From: CAWJMF01 sp963843945
GTDB taxonomy: Bacteria > Vulcanimicrobiota > Vulcanimicrobiia > Vulcanimicrobiales > Vulcanimicrobiaceae
DNA: 64,000 nt
Assembly (NCBI GenBank): GCA_963843945.1
Contig: CAWJMF010000006.1
Span: 1 to 64,000, forward strand
Reading direction: 5' to 3'
A program made the translations under genes and the position numbers. The notes beneath the pieces were generated by a model, which ran no database searches, had not been told where the DNA came from, and was given only the letters and a program-made list of their open reading frames with translations. This document shows, piece by piece, positions 52,075-61,640 of the stretch. Position 1 is the first letter of the stretch. Every line of letters begins with the position of its first letter.

Positions 52075-52323
52075 TCAGCGCGGGCCGGACGTTCGCGCGG
52101 CGTAGCTCGCCCGGCTCGGCAGCCACTCGCACACGCTGCCGTCCTTCATCACGAAGGTCTCGCTGCCGTCGACGTCCGGGTTGAAGTCTTCGTTGCGGGC
52201 CTTGGTCGCCACGACGTCGACGCGTTCGTCCTTGCGCGCGGTCGCACGCGCCGTCTTATAGGAGAACTGCGGACTTTTGGCCAGCACGTTGAGCGCGTTG
52301 GCTAACTTCTGTGCATCGTTCAC
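52075..52323 (-). CDS. Small conserved-looking protein of unknown function
   Basis: This 82-residue protein has a helical start (AQKLANALNVLAKSPQFSY) and a more beta-like C-terminus (ETFVMKDGSVCEWLPSRASY). No family was recognised. The start is GTG at 52323, divergent from the DctP gene with 85 bases between. Confidence 0.55.
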   Translation of the reverse strand: MNDAQKLANALNVLAKSPQFSYKTARATARKDERVDVVATKARNEDFNPDVDGSETFVMKDGSVCEWLPSRASYAARTSGPR

Positions 52324-52408
52324 GACCAGAGTATAACATCACTCGCACGGCATTCGGCACCGGCCGTCGCCGAGAAGATCGCGGCCCGCGAACGGCCAAG
52401 AGAGCCCC

Positions 52409-53425
52409 ATGGCTCTGACGCGCAAACGCTTCCTGGCCGCCGGTGCCGCGGGCGGAACCTTCGGCTCCATCGGTATCTTGCGCTACGCTGCGAGCGCCGC
52501 CGAATTCAGCTACAAGCTGGGCAACGACCAGCCGGCGACGCACCCGCTCACGAGCTTCGCCGAAAAGGCCGCGAAGGCGGTCCTCGACGCGACGAACGGG
52601 CGTCTGGAAATCCACGTCTTTGCGAACAGCGCGCTCGGCAACGACACGCAGATGGTCGCTCAAACGCGTTCGGGTGCGCTCGAACTGCTCCAGATCGGCA
52701 ACAACATTCTCGCGAACGTCATCCCGGCGGCGGCGCTCGAAGGCCTGCCCTTCGCGTTCGCCTCTTACGCGCAAATGGTCGGCGCGGCCAACGGCGCGCT
52801 GGGCGCATACATCGGCGCGCAAGGCGAAAAGATCGGCCTGCGCAAGTTCGACGGCTCCTGGTACGGCGGAACGTTCCAGACTGAAAATCGCGTTCGTCCC
52901 ATCGACGTTCCGGCCGATTTCAAAGGACTCAAGATCCGCGTCCCGGCCGGCCCGCTCGACGTCTCGCTCTTCAAGGCGTTCGACGCGGCGCCGACGGTCG
53001 TTCCGCTGGCCGAGGTCTACACGTCGCTGCAAACGCATCTCGTCGACGGCATCGAAGTGCCGCTGCCGACGCTCGACAACTTTCGCTTCTTCGAACAGGT
53101 CAAGTACGTCTCGATGACCGGGCACAGTTTCCTCAACTACCTGCTCGTCGCGAACGCCGATGCCTGGCAGCGCCTGCCGAAGAACCTCCAGGACATCGTC
53201 GACCGCGAGTTCGGCGCGGCCGCCGTACAAGCGACCGCGGCGATGGCTGCGAACGAAGACGGCATCGAAACGAAGCTGCGCGGGCAGGGGCTCGTTTTCA
53301 ACCGGCCCGCTATCGAGCCGTTCCGGCAAGTCGTCCGTTCTGCCGGACTTTACGCGCAGTGGCGCGAGCAGTACGGCCAAGAGGCCTGGAAGATCCTCAG
53401 CAAGACGACGGGAGAACTCACATGA
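52409..53425 (+). CDS. TRAP transporter solute-binding protein (DctP), orphan
   Basis: This 338-residue periplasmic binding protein has a Tat-like signal (LTRKRFLAAGAAGGTFG) and DctP motifs: VFANSALGNDTQMVAQTRSG, KGLKIRVPAGPLDVSLFKAF with the carboxylate-binding Arg, and LAEVYTSLQTHLVDGIEVPL. It is similar overall to the DctP at 6128 but has no DctQ/DctM gene beside it. It may use the fused permease at 7148. Its stop overlaps the DUF5996 gene start (ATGA). Confidence 0.9.
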   Translation: MALTRKRFLAAGAAGGTFGSIGILRYAASAAEFSYKLGNDQPATHPLTSFAEKAAKAVLDATNGRLEIHVFANSALGNDTQMVAQTRSGALELLQIGNNILANVIPAAALEGLPFAFASYAQMVGAANGALGAYIGAQGEKIGLRKFDGSWYGGTFQTENRVRPIDVPADFKGLKIRVPAGPLDVSLFKAFDAAPTVVPLAEVYTSLQTHLVDGIEVPLPTLDNFRFFEQVKYVSMTGHSFLNYLLVANADAWQRLPKNLQDIVDREFGAAAVQATAAMAANEDGIETKLRGQGLVFNRPAIEPFRQVVRSAGLYAQWREQYGQEAWKILSKTTGELT

Positions 53426-54294
53426 GCGATACCGCGTGGCCCGAGCTGCCGCTCGAGGCTTGGAAAGCGACCCGCGACACGCTGCACATGTATTTGCAGA
53501 TTGCCGGGAAGATTCGCCTGAAGCTCGCTCCGGCGGAGCCCGAGTTCGGGCACACCGCGCTCTACGTTACGGCTCGCGGCCTGACCACGAGCCCGATGCC
53601 GTACGAGAATTTCACCGCTCAGATCGACTTCGACTTCATCGCGCACCAGCTCTACCTGGCAACTTCGCAAGGGCGCATCGAGCGCCTCGAACTCGTGCCC
53701 CGCAGCGTCCGCGATTTCTACGCCGCGGTCATGGAGAAACTCGACGCGCTCGGCGTCGACGTTGCGATCGATCCGCTCCCGCAGGAGGTGCCGAACCCGA
53801 TCCCGTTTCCGGACGACGTCGTGCACGCCGCTTACGACGCGCCGTGGGTCAGCCGGTTCTGGCGCGTCCTCAGCAGCGCCGACACCGTCTTCAAGCAATT
53901 CCGCGCGCCGTACCGCGGCCGGCACACGCCGGTCAACGCTTGGTGGGGTTCGTGCGACCTCGCCTACGCACGCTACTCGGGGCGTCCGGCTGCGCCGCCG
54001 CCGAACGCCGGCTACATCATGCGCGAGTCGATGGACGCCGAAGAGGTCGCGGCCGGTTTTTGGCCGGGCGACGAGCGGTATCCGGCGCCTGCCTTTTACG
54101 CGTACGCGTATCCCAAACCGCCCGGAATCGAATCGGCCGCGATCCGGCCAGCGGGCGCGGGCTGGAACGACAAGCTCGGCGAGTTTCTGTTGCCCTACGA
54201 AAGCGTGCGCACGGCGCCGTCGCCGGAAGCCGCGCTGCTCGCCTTTCTCGAGAGCACCTTCGAAGCCGGGAAGACGCTCAACCGCTGGCCGTAA
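53422..54294 (+). CDS. DUF5996 family protein
   Basis: This 290-residue soluble protein has the DUF5996 hallmarks WPELPLEAWKATRDTLHMYL, QIAGKIRLKLAP and YVTARGLTTSPMPY. A strongly aromatic central part follows (VNAWWGSCDLAYARYSG), then a YAYAYPKPPG motif. Function is unknown; the pattern suggests a small-molecule-binding or enzymatic fold. It is coupled to the orphan DctP by a four-base overlap, which hints at a shared substrate. The 3' end overlaps the convergent SGNH gene by 17 bases. Confidence 0.8.
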   Translation: MSDTAWPELPLEAWKATRDTLHMYLQIAGKIRLKLAPAEPEFGHTALYVTARGLTTSPMPYENFTAQIDFDFIAHQLYLATSQGRIERLELVPRSVRDFYAAVMEKLDALGVDVAIDPLPQEVPNPIPFPDDVVHAAYDAPWVSRFWRVLSSADTVFKQFRAPYRGRHTPVNAWWGSCDLAYARYSGRPAAPPPNAGYIMRESMDAEEVAAGFWPGDERYPAPAFYAYAYPKPPGIESAAIRPAGAGWNDKLGEFLLPYESVRTAPSPEAALLAFLESTFEAGKTLNRWP

Positions 54295-55117
54295 CCGGCT
54301 CGGCCAGCGCCGCGATCAGGCGGCTCATCGAGACGAGCGCGGCTTTTTCGTTGAGGTGGACGCGGTCGACGTGAACGTAGTCGGCCCGCAGCAGGCCGCC
54401 TTCGGTGAGCTCGTCCCACACGTCGAGGAAGATGACGCCGGCCTCCGCACACGCGCGCTCCAAGACGTAATTGAACAGGATCATCGCGGCGTAGCGCGGC
54501 GCGGTTGCGTTGCGGCTCAGCGCGTTGCGCGCCAACGCTTCGCCCTCGACCGGCATCGGCTGGACGGAGTGAACGAAAATATTTGAGAAACCGAGCGCTT
54601 TGAGGTAACGCAAGCCTTCCATCGCCGGACGCACGTTCTCGGCGAACGCGGCGAGACTCTGCGCTAGCGGGATCACGCGAGCGTCCGGAGATTGCGCGAG
54701 CGGCAGCGGGCGCGCGTCGGGCGGAAGCTCGAACGCGAGGTCGAGGCCCTCGCGCAGTTCGAACGAGGCGACGTCGAAATGCCCGAGCATCACCATCAAG
54801 ACCGGCGCACGGCGCGGACGGCCTTCGGCGATCGCGACTTGCCGCCAGTGCAGGAACGCCGTGGTGTGATAGGCTTCGGTGCCGCGATCGGTTTCGACCA
54901 GCAGGCTTTCCGCACGAAGCGCACGGTCGATATCCGGATGCAGCGCACCGTCGTTCGAGGTGAAGCGCTCGAGCGCGAGGCCCGGCTGATAGAGGATGCG
55001 GGCCTGATACGCCCGCGGCGGCGAACTCTCGTCGACGTACACGCGATCGCGGAAGACGAGTGAGAAACTGTCGCCGATGAAGTAAATCGGCGTCGGGCGC
55101 TGGACGTAACCGGCCAC
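54278..55117 (-). CDS. SGNH/GDSL-like hydrolase
   Basis: This 279-residue protein opens with PIYFIGDSFSLVFRDRVYVD (the GDS block with the nucleophilic Ser) and ends with VHVDRVHLNEKA (the Asp-X-X-His block). It carries a block around LGHFDVASFELREGLDLAF and a Gly/Asn-containing middle block. It is probably an esterase or acyl hydrolase, with unknown substrate. The start is GTG 55117, 1 base from the esterase stop on the same strand. Confidence 0.65.
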   Translation of the reverse strand: MAGYVQRPTPIYFIGDSFSLVFRDRVYVDESSPPRAYQARILYQPGLALERFTSNDGALHPDIDRALRAESLLVETDRGTEAYHTTAFLHWRQVAIAEGRPRRAPVLMVMLGHFDVASFELREGLDLAFELPPDARPLPLAQSPDARVIPLAQSLAAFAENVRPAMEGLRYLKALGFSNIFVHSVQPMPVEGEALARNALSRNATAPRYAAMILFNYVLERACAEAGVIFLDVWDELTEGGLLRADYVHVDRVHLNEKAALVSMSRLIAALAEPVTASG

Positions 55118-55118
55118 G

Positions 55119-55934
55119 TCAACGCGCCTTCAAAAAGAATTTGAGCATCTCCTCGCTCGCATTCGGTCCGGCCGGGTAGGTGTGCGAGCCGCGGAAGCTC
55201 CCGCCGCTCCAGGCGTGGCCCATCCCCGGAACGCGCCACTGCTCGACGCGCGCGACCCCGCGGGCGTCGAGCCAGCGCAGGACTTCGGCGTCGTCGCGCT
55301 CGTCCCGTACCGCCGGCTCGCCGTTCAGATTGAGCAGCTGCAAGAACTGACGCGTCAGAGCCAAAGCGTTGCTCGGTGCGACGCGACGATCTTCCACGCC
55401 GGTCCAGATCGACGCACGCAGGCGCGCGAACGAGAGGTTCGACCGCGAGCGGCGGACGAGTGCCGGCGCCAGATCTTTTTCCTCGACCTCGCCCTGCATG
55501 AGCGCGTAGGCGCTCTTGACGTCGTGGCTCGCGTGCAGCGGAACGCCCGCCATCATGCCGGCGGCCGCAAAAACGTCGGGCGCTTGTTCTGCCAGAATGG
55601 CCGCCATGGCCGCGCCTGCCGAGAGCCCCGCCACGAACACGCGCTCGCGGTCGATCGCGTGCGTGCGGCAGATTTGTTCGACGAGCGCGAGGATCGCAGC
55701 CGGCTCGCCGCGCGAACGCGACTGGTTCTCGCGCAAGAACCAGTTCCAGCAGCGTTGCGCGTTGCGGAGCGGCGACTGCTCCGGATAGAGCACGTGCGCG
55801 CCGTAGCGCTGAGCCACGTCGTCGAAGGCGGTGCCGGCGGCGAAGTCGGCCGCCGTTTGCGTGCAGCCGTGGAGCGCGACGAGCAACGGGGCGCGCTCGT
55901 GACGCCCTTGCGGTACGAAGTGCCGGTAATCTAT
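55119..55934 (-). CDS. PHB-depolymerase-type esterase, start codon unusual
   Basis: This alpha/beta hydrolase of the PHB depolymerase/feruloyl esterase group cleaves ester bonds. It has LVALHGCTQTAADFAAGTAF (oxyanion), the elbow FVAGLSAGAAMAAILA with the catalytic Ser, and the His in GMGHAWSGGSFRGSHTYPAG. The homologous sequence DYRHFVPQGRHERAPLLVAL extends upstream of the first TTG (55886), but no ATG, GTG or TTG precedes it before the in-frame stop. An ATA at 55934 has GGAG 8 bases before it and would start IDYRHFVP, so it is a candidate rare start, or a misread ATG. It lies 13 bases after nuoN on the same strand. Confidence 0.75.
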   Translation of the reverse strand: MDYRHFVPQGRHERAPLLVALHGCTQTAADFAAGTAFDDVAQRYGAHVLYPEQSPLRNAQRCWNWFLRENQSRSRGEPAAILALVEQICRTHAIDRERVFVAGLSAGAAMAAILAEQAPDVFAAAGMMAGVPLHASHDVKSAYALMQGEVEEKDLAPALVRRSRSNLSFARLRASIWTGVEDRRVAPSNALALTRQFLQLLNLNGEPAVRDERDDAEVLRWLDARGVARVEQWRVPGMGHAWSGGSFRGSHTYPAGPNASEEMLKFFLKAR

Positions 55935-55947
55935 CGCGCGGTCTCCG

Positions 55948-57393
55948 CTACTTCACGAGCGGAACGACGTCGCTCGGGGCAAACGGAAAGAAGCCTAGCA
56001 CGAGAACCGCTGCGGCGCACGCGGCGACGCCGATCCAAGGCAGAAGGCTGGCCGGGCGGACCGTTCGCTGCAGCGGTGCGCCCGCCGTGCGCGCGTACAT
56101 CGTGTAGACGATCTTGAGATACACGTAGGCGGAGACGGCCGTACCGGCAATCACGATGCCGGCGAGCCAGGCGTAACCGGCGAAGACGGAACTCGCGAGG
56201 ATGAAGACCTTTCCGGTAAATCCGACGGTCGGCGGCAAACCGGCGAGCGCGAGCAAGAAAAACGTCATCGCGGCCGCCAGCACGGGCTGCCGCTGTCCGA
56301 GACCCGAATAGGCGGCGAGGCGCGAGCCCTCGTCGTGTTCGCGCGAAAGCAACGCCACGACCGCGAACGCGCCGAGGTTCATAAAGGTATAGCCGATCAG
56401 GTAGAAGATCGCGTAGCGCAAGCCTACCTGCGTCGTGCCGGCCATGGCGGCGACGATGTAGCCGAGCTGCGCGATCCCGGAATAGGCGAGCAGCCGTTTG
56501 ATGTCGGTCTGCGCCAGCGCCGCGACGTTGCCGACGATCATCGAGAGCGCCGCGAAGATCCACATCGGCCAAAGCAGCTGCGGCGCTTTCGAGGCGGGCA
56601 GCGCGGCGTACGCGAAGCGCGCGAAAACGGCCAGCATCCCGGCCTTCGTCACGACGCTCATGAACGCGGTGACCGGAAGCGGCGCACCCTCGTAGACGTC
56701 GGGAGTCCAGACGTGGAACGGAACGAGGCTCAGCTTGAACGCAACGCCGATGAAAAACAGACCGCAGCCGGCATCGTAAAGGGCAACCGACGCAGGCGGG
56801 TCGAGCAGCGCCGCGAGCGCGACGCTGCCGGTCGCACCAAAGAGCAGCGCCATCCCGTAAAGCATGAAGGCCGACGCGGTGGACGAGAGGATGAGATACT
56901 TGAGCGCCGACTCACGCGAGGCCGGGCGCGGCGAGAGCGAGCACAAGCAGTAGAGCGCCAGCGAAAGCAACTCGAGGCCGAGGAAAATCGTCATCAGGTT
57001 GGAGGCGCCGGCCATCAGCATCGCGCCCGTGGCCGCCCACAGCACGAGGGCGATCCCGCCGGCGGCTTGATCCTCGCGGCCGAGCGTGGTCGACATCAAG
57101 AGCGTGAGCAGCGCGGCGATGACGATGACCGTTTCGAAAACGATCGTGAAGCCGCCGAGCATGAAGCCGCCGCCGAAGGCGGCGTAGGAATGTCCCCAGC
57201 CCTGCAGCGCGAGCGCACCGCCGGCCACGAGCCCAGCGAAGCCGAGTGCCAGTCCGGCCGGGCGGCGCAGGTGACGCGGCAGCGTTAGATCCGCGAGTAA
57301 GACGAGGAGCGCGCTCAGCCCGACGACAGTCGCGGGCAGAATCGCCATCCAGTCGGCGCTCCCGAACGGCACCAGCAACTGCGGCTGCGTCAT
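55948..57393 (-). CDS. nuoN: NADH-quinone oxidoreductase subunit N
   Basis: This 481-residue antiporter-like subunit of complex I's membrane arm pumps protons. It has about 13 helices and the proton-channel motif KLSLVPFHVWTPDVYEGAPL with its Lys and His residues. It also has AQTDIKRLLAYSGIAQLGYI and GLPPTVGFTGKVFIL. The ATG overlaps the nuoM stop by four bases (ATGA). It ends the operon, with the PHB-type esterase behind. Confidence 0.95.
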   Translation of the reverse strand: MTQPQLLVPFGSADWMAILPATVVGLSALLVLLADLTLPRHLRRPAGLALGFAGLVAGGALALQGWGHSYAAFGGGFMLGGFTIVFETVIVIAALLTLLMSTTLGREDQAAGGIALVLWAATGAMLMAGASNLMTIFLGLELLSLALYCLCSLSPRPASRESALKYLILSSTASAFMLYGMALLFGATGSVALAALLDPPASVALYDAGCGLFFIGVAFKLSLVPFHVWTPDVYEGAPLPVTAFMSVVTKAGMLAVFARFAYAALPASKAPQLLWPMWIFAALSMIVGNVAALAQTDIKRLLAYSGIAQLGYIVAAMAGTTQVGLRYAIFYLIGYTFMNLGAFAVVALLSREHDEGSRLAAYSGLGQRQPVLAAAMTFFLLALAGLPPTVGFTGKVFILASSVFAGYAWLAGIVIAGTAVSAYVYLKIVYTMYARTAGAPLQRTVRPASLLPWIGVAACAAAVLVLGFFPFAPSDVVPLVK

Positions 57394-58826
57394 CGCAGGC
57401 TTACGATCGGCGGCGCGGAGAGAAACAGGTCGTGCGCCGCGGCCGCGACCGGGCCGGGAGCGACGCCCAGCCAGACGAGCGCGATGACGAGCGGCGCGAG
57501 CGCGAGCATTTCCAAACCGGTCATGTCGGGGCGCTGCGGCAGATCGGCCCTTTCCGGCCCGTGCATGATCCCTTGGAAGAGCCGTAACATGTAGGCGGCC
57601 GACAACACGACGGCGATCAGTGCGATCAGGGACGGCCATACGGCGCCCGCGCGGAAGACGCCGCTGATGATCAGGATCTCGCCGGCGAACCCGGCGAGTC
57701 CCGGCAAACCGAGGGCCGCCAGCGCGAGGATGACCATGCCGCCCGCCAGGCGCGGATTGCGCGCGGCGAGACCGCCGAGCCGCGACAGCGCCCGCGTGTC
57801 CTCGCGCGCCTCGACCTCGCCCAGAACGAGGAACAGGCCGGCGTTGAAGAGTCCGTGCGCGAGGATGTAGACGATCGCCCCGGCGAGCGCGACGCGGTCG
57901 AAGCTGAAGATCGCGATCAGGATCAACCCCAGGTGCGAGAGCGACGAGTACGCCACGACGCGCTTTGCGTCGTCTTCCACCAGCGCCACGACCGCGCCGT
58001 AGACGAGTCCGATCGATCCCAAGACAAACATCAGTGGCGCGATCGCGTGCATCGGTCCCGGCACGAGCGCGGCGGCGATCGCGATGAATCCGTACAGACC
58101 ACCCTTCGACTGGACCGCGCTGACGACGGCAACCGCGGCCGGCGGCAAGTCGCAGTAAGTGTCGGGCATCCACGTATGCAGCGGCCAAACCGGCGTCTTG
58201 ATCAGAAACGCCAGCGCGATTCCCGCAAAGATCCAGCCGCTCCACGTCGCGTTCGCGATCCACGAACCGCCCGGCGGCGGTAGGCCGATGACGTCGGTCG
58301 TCTGGGCGGCGATGCCGAAGGCGGCGGTCGCCAGCAGCAGGGCAAGACCGCCGCTAAGGTTGTACACGAGGTAGCGCCAAGCCGAGGCGGCGCGCCGGTC
58401 CGGGCTCCATCCGATCAGGATTAGAAACACCGGAATGAGTTGCAGGTCCCAAAAGAGCGCGAACACGAGCAGATCGCGCGCGATGAAGACGCCCATCATC
58501 GCGCCCATTAAGACGAGCATCTGGGCGACGAAATCGCGCTGACGCGGAACGCGGACGACCGCCAGAGCGCAGCCGGTGGTCAGCGCCAGCAGCGCTGCGA
58601 TCCAAAACGAGATGCCTTGCCCGAGGCCGACGTGCAAGTTCGCGACGAACGGATAGCTGAACCAGCGTACCGACTCGTCTTTTGCGTCGCGCAGCCCGAC
58701 CGTCGCAGCTAAAGCGAGGAAGGCGACGCCTACGCCGATCCATTTCGCCGGACTCACCGCGTTGCGCGGCAGCGCGTAGAGTGCGAGTCCGGCCAGCACC
58801 GGGACGACGGCGAGCGCCCAGATCAT
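57390..58826 (-). CDS. nuoM: NADH-quinone oxidoreductase subunit M
   Basis: This 478-residue proton-pumping antiporter-like subunit contains the conserved FALFWDLQLIPVFLIL stretch, FLIKTPVWPLHTWMPDTYCD with the transport Lys, and EDDAKRVVAYSSLSHLGLI. It overlaps nuoL and nuoN by four bases each side. Confidence 0.95.
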   Translation of the reverse strand: MIWALAVVPVLAGLALYALPRNAVSPAKWIGVGVAFLALAATVGLRDAKDESVRWFSYPFVANLHVGLGQGISFWIAALLALTTGCALAVVRVPRQRDFVAQMLVLMGAMMGVFIARDLLVFALFWDLQLIPVFLILIGWSPDRRAASAWRYLVYNLSGGLALLLATAAFGIAAQTTDVIGLPPPGGSWIANATWSGWIFAGIALAFLIKTPVWPLHTWMPDTYCDLPPAAVAVVSAVQSKGGLYGFIAIAAALVPGPMHAIAPLMFVLGSIGLVYGAVVALVEDDAKRVVAYSSLSHLGLILIAIFSFDRVALAGAIVYILAHGLFNAGLFLVLGEVEAREDTRALSRLGGLAARNPRLAGGMVILALAALGLPGLAGFAGEILIISGVFRAGAVWPSLIALIAVVLSAAYMLRLFQGIMHGPERADLPQRPDMTGLEMLALAPLVIALVWLGVAPGPVAAAAHDLFLSAPPIVSLR

Positions 58827-60745
58827 CGGCTGCCCATCCAGGCGACGTAAATCAACACGGCGGCGGCTCCGGCCACGATCGTGAAAGCGTAGGCTCGCAC
58901 GAGCCCGGTTTGCAAAGCGCGAAAGACGAGTCCCAGCGCACCGGCCAGCCAAACGAGATCCCGAATGGCCCCGTCGATCACGTGCGGATCGAGGTAGCGC
59001 GCGCAAACCATTCCGAGCGCACGCGCCGGCCGCACGAATATCGCGTCGAGCGCGGCGTCGACGTAGAAGGCGTGGGTCAGCGCGGGCGGCATCGCGAGCG
59101 ACTCGTGGCGTAATTGCTCGACGGCGTGCGCCATCGCGTTCGGCGAACCGTAGCGCGCGTAGGCGATCGCGAACCCGGCGGCCACGACCGCCAGCACGAG
59201 GATGGTGGAAGCGATCTCGGGGAAAGCCGTCTCCGCGACCGGCGTGCCCGCGCCGAAGGCGTCGCCGAAATAGCGGTACCACGGGCTGTTCGTTCCGCCG
59301 ATCACCAGCCAGCCCGCGGCGACCGTGCCGATCATCAGGACGGCGACCGGCGCTTGCATCACCCAGTCGGGGAGGTGCAGGGCGTGTTCGGCGGGCTCTT
59401 GCGCGATCGTGCGCTCGGGAATTCCGACCGCGGCGTCGTCGAGTTCGCCGCGATACGATCCGAAGAACGCGATGAAGATCATGCGGAACATGTAGTAGGC
59501 CGTAAAGCCCGCGGCCAGCACGCCGGCGCCGAAGAGCAGCGGATGGCCGCGCTCGAGCATCCCGTAGATCACGGCGTCTTTACTGAAGAATCCCGAGAGT
59601 CCGGGAAAGCCGATGATCGCGAGCGTGCCGAGGAGCATCGCGAGGAAGGCGAAGGGCATGCGCCGGCGCAGGCCGCCCATTTTTCTGATGTCTTGCTCGT
59701 CGTGCAAGGCGTGAATGACCAGCCCCGCACCCAAGAAGAGCTGCGCCTTGAAGAAGGCGTGCGTCAAGAAGTGCAGCACGCCGGCCTGGTAGGCGCCCAC
59801 GCCGACGCCCATGATCATGTAGCCGATCTGCGACATCGTCGAGTAGGCGAGGACGCGTTTGATGTCCCACTGCGCCATGCCGAGAATCGCTCCGGTCAGC
59901 GCGGTCAGCGCGCCGATGACGCCGACCAGTTCCTGCGACTGCGGCGAGGCGTTGTAGAGCGGCGCGCAGCGCGCGATCAAGTAGACGCCGGCGGTCACCA
60001 TCGTCGCCGCGTGGATCAAGGCGGAGACCGGAGTCGGCCCTTCCATCGCGTCGGGAAGCCAGGTGTGCAGGGGAACCTGTGCCGACTTCGCGGCGCAAGC
60101 CACGAACAGCGCGACGCAAACGAGCAGCAAGGCAGGGGCCGAGAGTTGACCCGCCTTCGCAAACACCGTCGCGTAACTCAAGCCCCCCAGCTGTGCGAAC
60201 AAGACGAAGATGGCGAGCATCAGCCCGATGTCGCCGAACACGTTGATAACGAACGCCTTGCGACCCGCCGCCACAGCCGAGGGCTTGAAGAACCAGAAGC
60301 TGATCAGGAAATACGAGGCCAGCCCGACGAGCCCCCAACCGATCAAGAGTCCGACGAAGTTGTCCGAGAGCACGAGCGTCAGCATCGCGAACACGAAAAA
60401 ATTCATGTAGGCAAAGAAACGCGCGATCGCTTTGTCGCTCGCCATGTAGCCGACAGCGTACGCGTGGATGAGACCGCCGATGCCCGTGATCACGAGCGCC
60501 CAGAGCAGTGCGAGCGGGTCGAGCAACAGCCCGAAGTCAAAGCCCGGCACCCAGCTCCCGAGCGTGAGGTGCAGGCCGCCGGCGGCGCGGCCCGCGTCGA
60601 ACAGCGCCACCGTCAGCGCGAACGCGAAGAACACGACGAAGGTCCCGACGACGCCCGCCGCGCGGTTGAGCTGCGGGCCGAAGGCCCACAGCAAAAGCGC
60701 GCCGGCCAGCGGCAAGAGCCAAACCGAGATCAGCAGCGCGTTCAT
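58823..60745 (-). CDS. nuoL: NADH-quinone oxidoreductase subunit L
   Basis: This 640-residue subunit is the largest antiporter-like one, with the lateral C-terminal helix region. Hallmarks are SAQVPLHTWLPDAMEGPTPV, HAATMVTAGVYLIAR, AQWDIKRVLAYSTMSQIGYM and LTHAFFKAQLFLGAGLVIH. It should carry out proton translocation in the distal membrane arm. Confidence 0.95.
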   Translation of the reverse strand: MNALLISVWLLPLAGALLLWAFGPQLNRAAGVVGTFVVFFAFALTVALFDAGRAAGGLHLTLGSWVPGFDFGLLLDPLALLWALVITGIGGLIHAYAVGYMASDKAIARFFAYMNFFVFAMLTLVLSDNFVGLLIGWGLVGLASYFLISFWFFKPSAVAAGRKAFVINVFGDIGLMLAIFVLFAQLGGLSYATVFAKAGQLSAPALLLVCVALFVACAAKSAQVPLHTWLPDAMEGPTPVSALIHAATMVTAGVYLIARCAPLYNASPQSQELVGVIGALTALTGAILGMAQWDIKRVLAYSTMSQIGYMIMGVGVGAYQAGVLHFLTHAFFKAQLFLGAGLVIHALHDEQDIRKMGGLRRRMPFAFLAMLLGTLAIIGFPGLSGFFSKDAVIYGMLERGHPLLFGAGVLAAGFTAYYMFRMIFIAFFGSYRGELDDAAVGIPERTIAQEPAEHALHLPDWVMQAPVAVLMIGTVAAGWLVIGGTNSPWYRYFGDAFGAGTPVAETAFPEIASTILVLAVVAAGFAIAYARYGSPNAMAHAVEQLRHESLAMPPALTHAFYVDAALDAIFVRPARALGMVCARYLDPHVIDGAIRDLVWLAGALGLVFRALQTGLVRAYAFTIVAGAAAVLIYVAWMGSR

Positions 60746-61047
60746 CCGCGCATGCTCGCGATCTCATCGACGTCGACGTACGTGCTGCGCCGGAAGACGG
60801 CCACCACGATCGCCAGGCCGATCGCGGCTTCGGCCGCGGCGACCGTGATCACCAGGAACACGAAGACGTGACCGGCGTTATTGACCCAGGCACGCGAAAA
60901 CGCGACCAGCGCCAAGTTGGCGGCATTGAACATCAGTTCGATCGACATCAGGACGATCAACGGATTGCGGCGCAGCAGTACGCCGAGCACGCCGATGAAA
61001 AAGATAACTGCCGAAAGTGCGACGTAGGGCGACGCGTCGATGCTCAT
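60742..61047 (-). CDS. nuoK: NADH-quinone oxidoreductase subunit K
   Basis: This 101-residue three-helix subunit of the membrane arm contains the functionally important Glu residues in MSIELMFNAANLALVAF and TVAAAEAAIGLAIVVAVFRR. It overlaps nuoJ and nuoL. Confidence 0.94.
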   Translation of the reverse strand: MSIDASPYVALSAVIFFIGVLGVLLRRNPLIVLMSIELMFNAANLALVAFSRAWVNNAGHVFVFLVITVAAAEAAIGLAIVVAVFRRSTYVDVDEIASMRG

Positions 61048-61640
61048 CGGACCTTGACGATCGGCTCGCGCTTGCGCGGCGGCCGCACCGGGTGACGTCC
61101 GCGCGTGCGCTGGGGAACGGCGTCCGAGGCGATCAGCACCACCCCGATCACCGCCACCATCAAGATGAACGCGGTGACTTCGAAGGGCAGCAAGTGCGTC
61201 GTGAACAGCGCGGCTCCGAAGTCGGCAATGCTGCCGAAGACGCCGGCTTGTCCGGCCTGCCCGAGCGACGAACTGGGCGCGACGGCGGTCCCCGGCAAGA
61301 GCGGCTCGCGCAGCGCCGCGTACCCGAGCGCCGCGAAGGCGAGCAGCACGACCACAAGCGCCGGCCCCCGTGCGAACGGCAAGCGGTTCGGCCCTTCGCT
61401 CAACGGTCCCGTCCCGCTCGAGAGAAGCGCGATGACGAAGACGAACAGCATCAGGATCGCGCCGCCGTAAACGACGACCTGAATGATCGCCAGAAATTCC
61501 GCGTCGAGCGTCAGGAAGAGCACGGCGAGCGTCAAGAAGTTGGCAAGCAAACCGACGACGCTGTAGACGGGGCTCTTCTGCGTCACGGTGACGACCGCGC
61601 TCGCGACCAGCAGAATTCCGAGAATCCAGAACGCCGTCAT
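61044..61640 (-). CDS. nuoJ: NADH-quinone oxidoreductase subunit J
   Basis: This 198-residue five-helix subunit has the pi-bulge stretch IIQVVVYGGAILMLFVFVIA of helix 3. The C-terminal extension is Arg/Pro-rich (RTRGRHPVRPPRKREPIVKV), longer than in E. coli NuoJ (inferred from memory of the family). It overlaps nuoI and nuoK. Confidence 0.94.
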   Translation of the reverse strand: MTAFWILGILLVASAVVTVTQKSPVYSVVGLLANFLTLAVLFLTLDAEFLAIIQVVVYGGAILMLFVFVIALLSSGTGPLSEGPNRLPFARGPALVVVLLAFAALGYAALREPLLPGTAVAPSSSLGQAGQAGVFGSIADFGAALFTTHLLPFEVTAFILMVAVIGVVLIASDAVPQRTRGRHPVRPPRKREPIVKVR

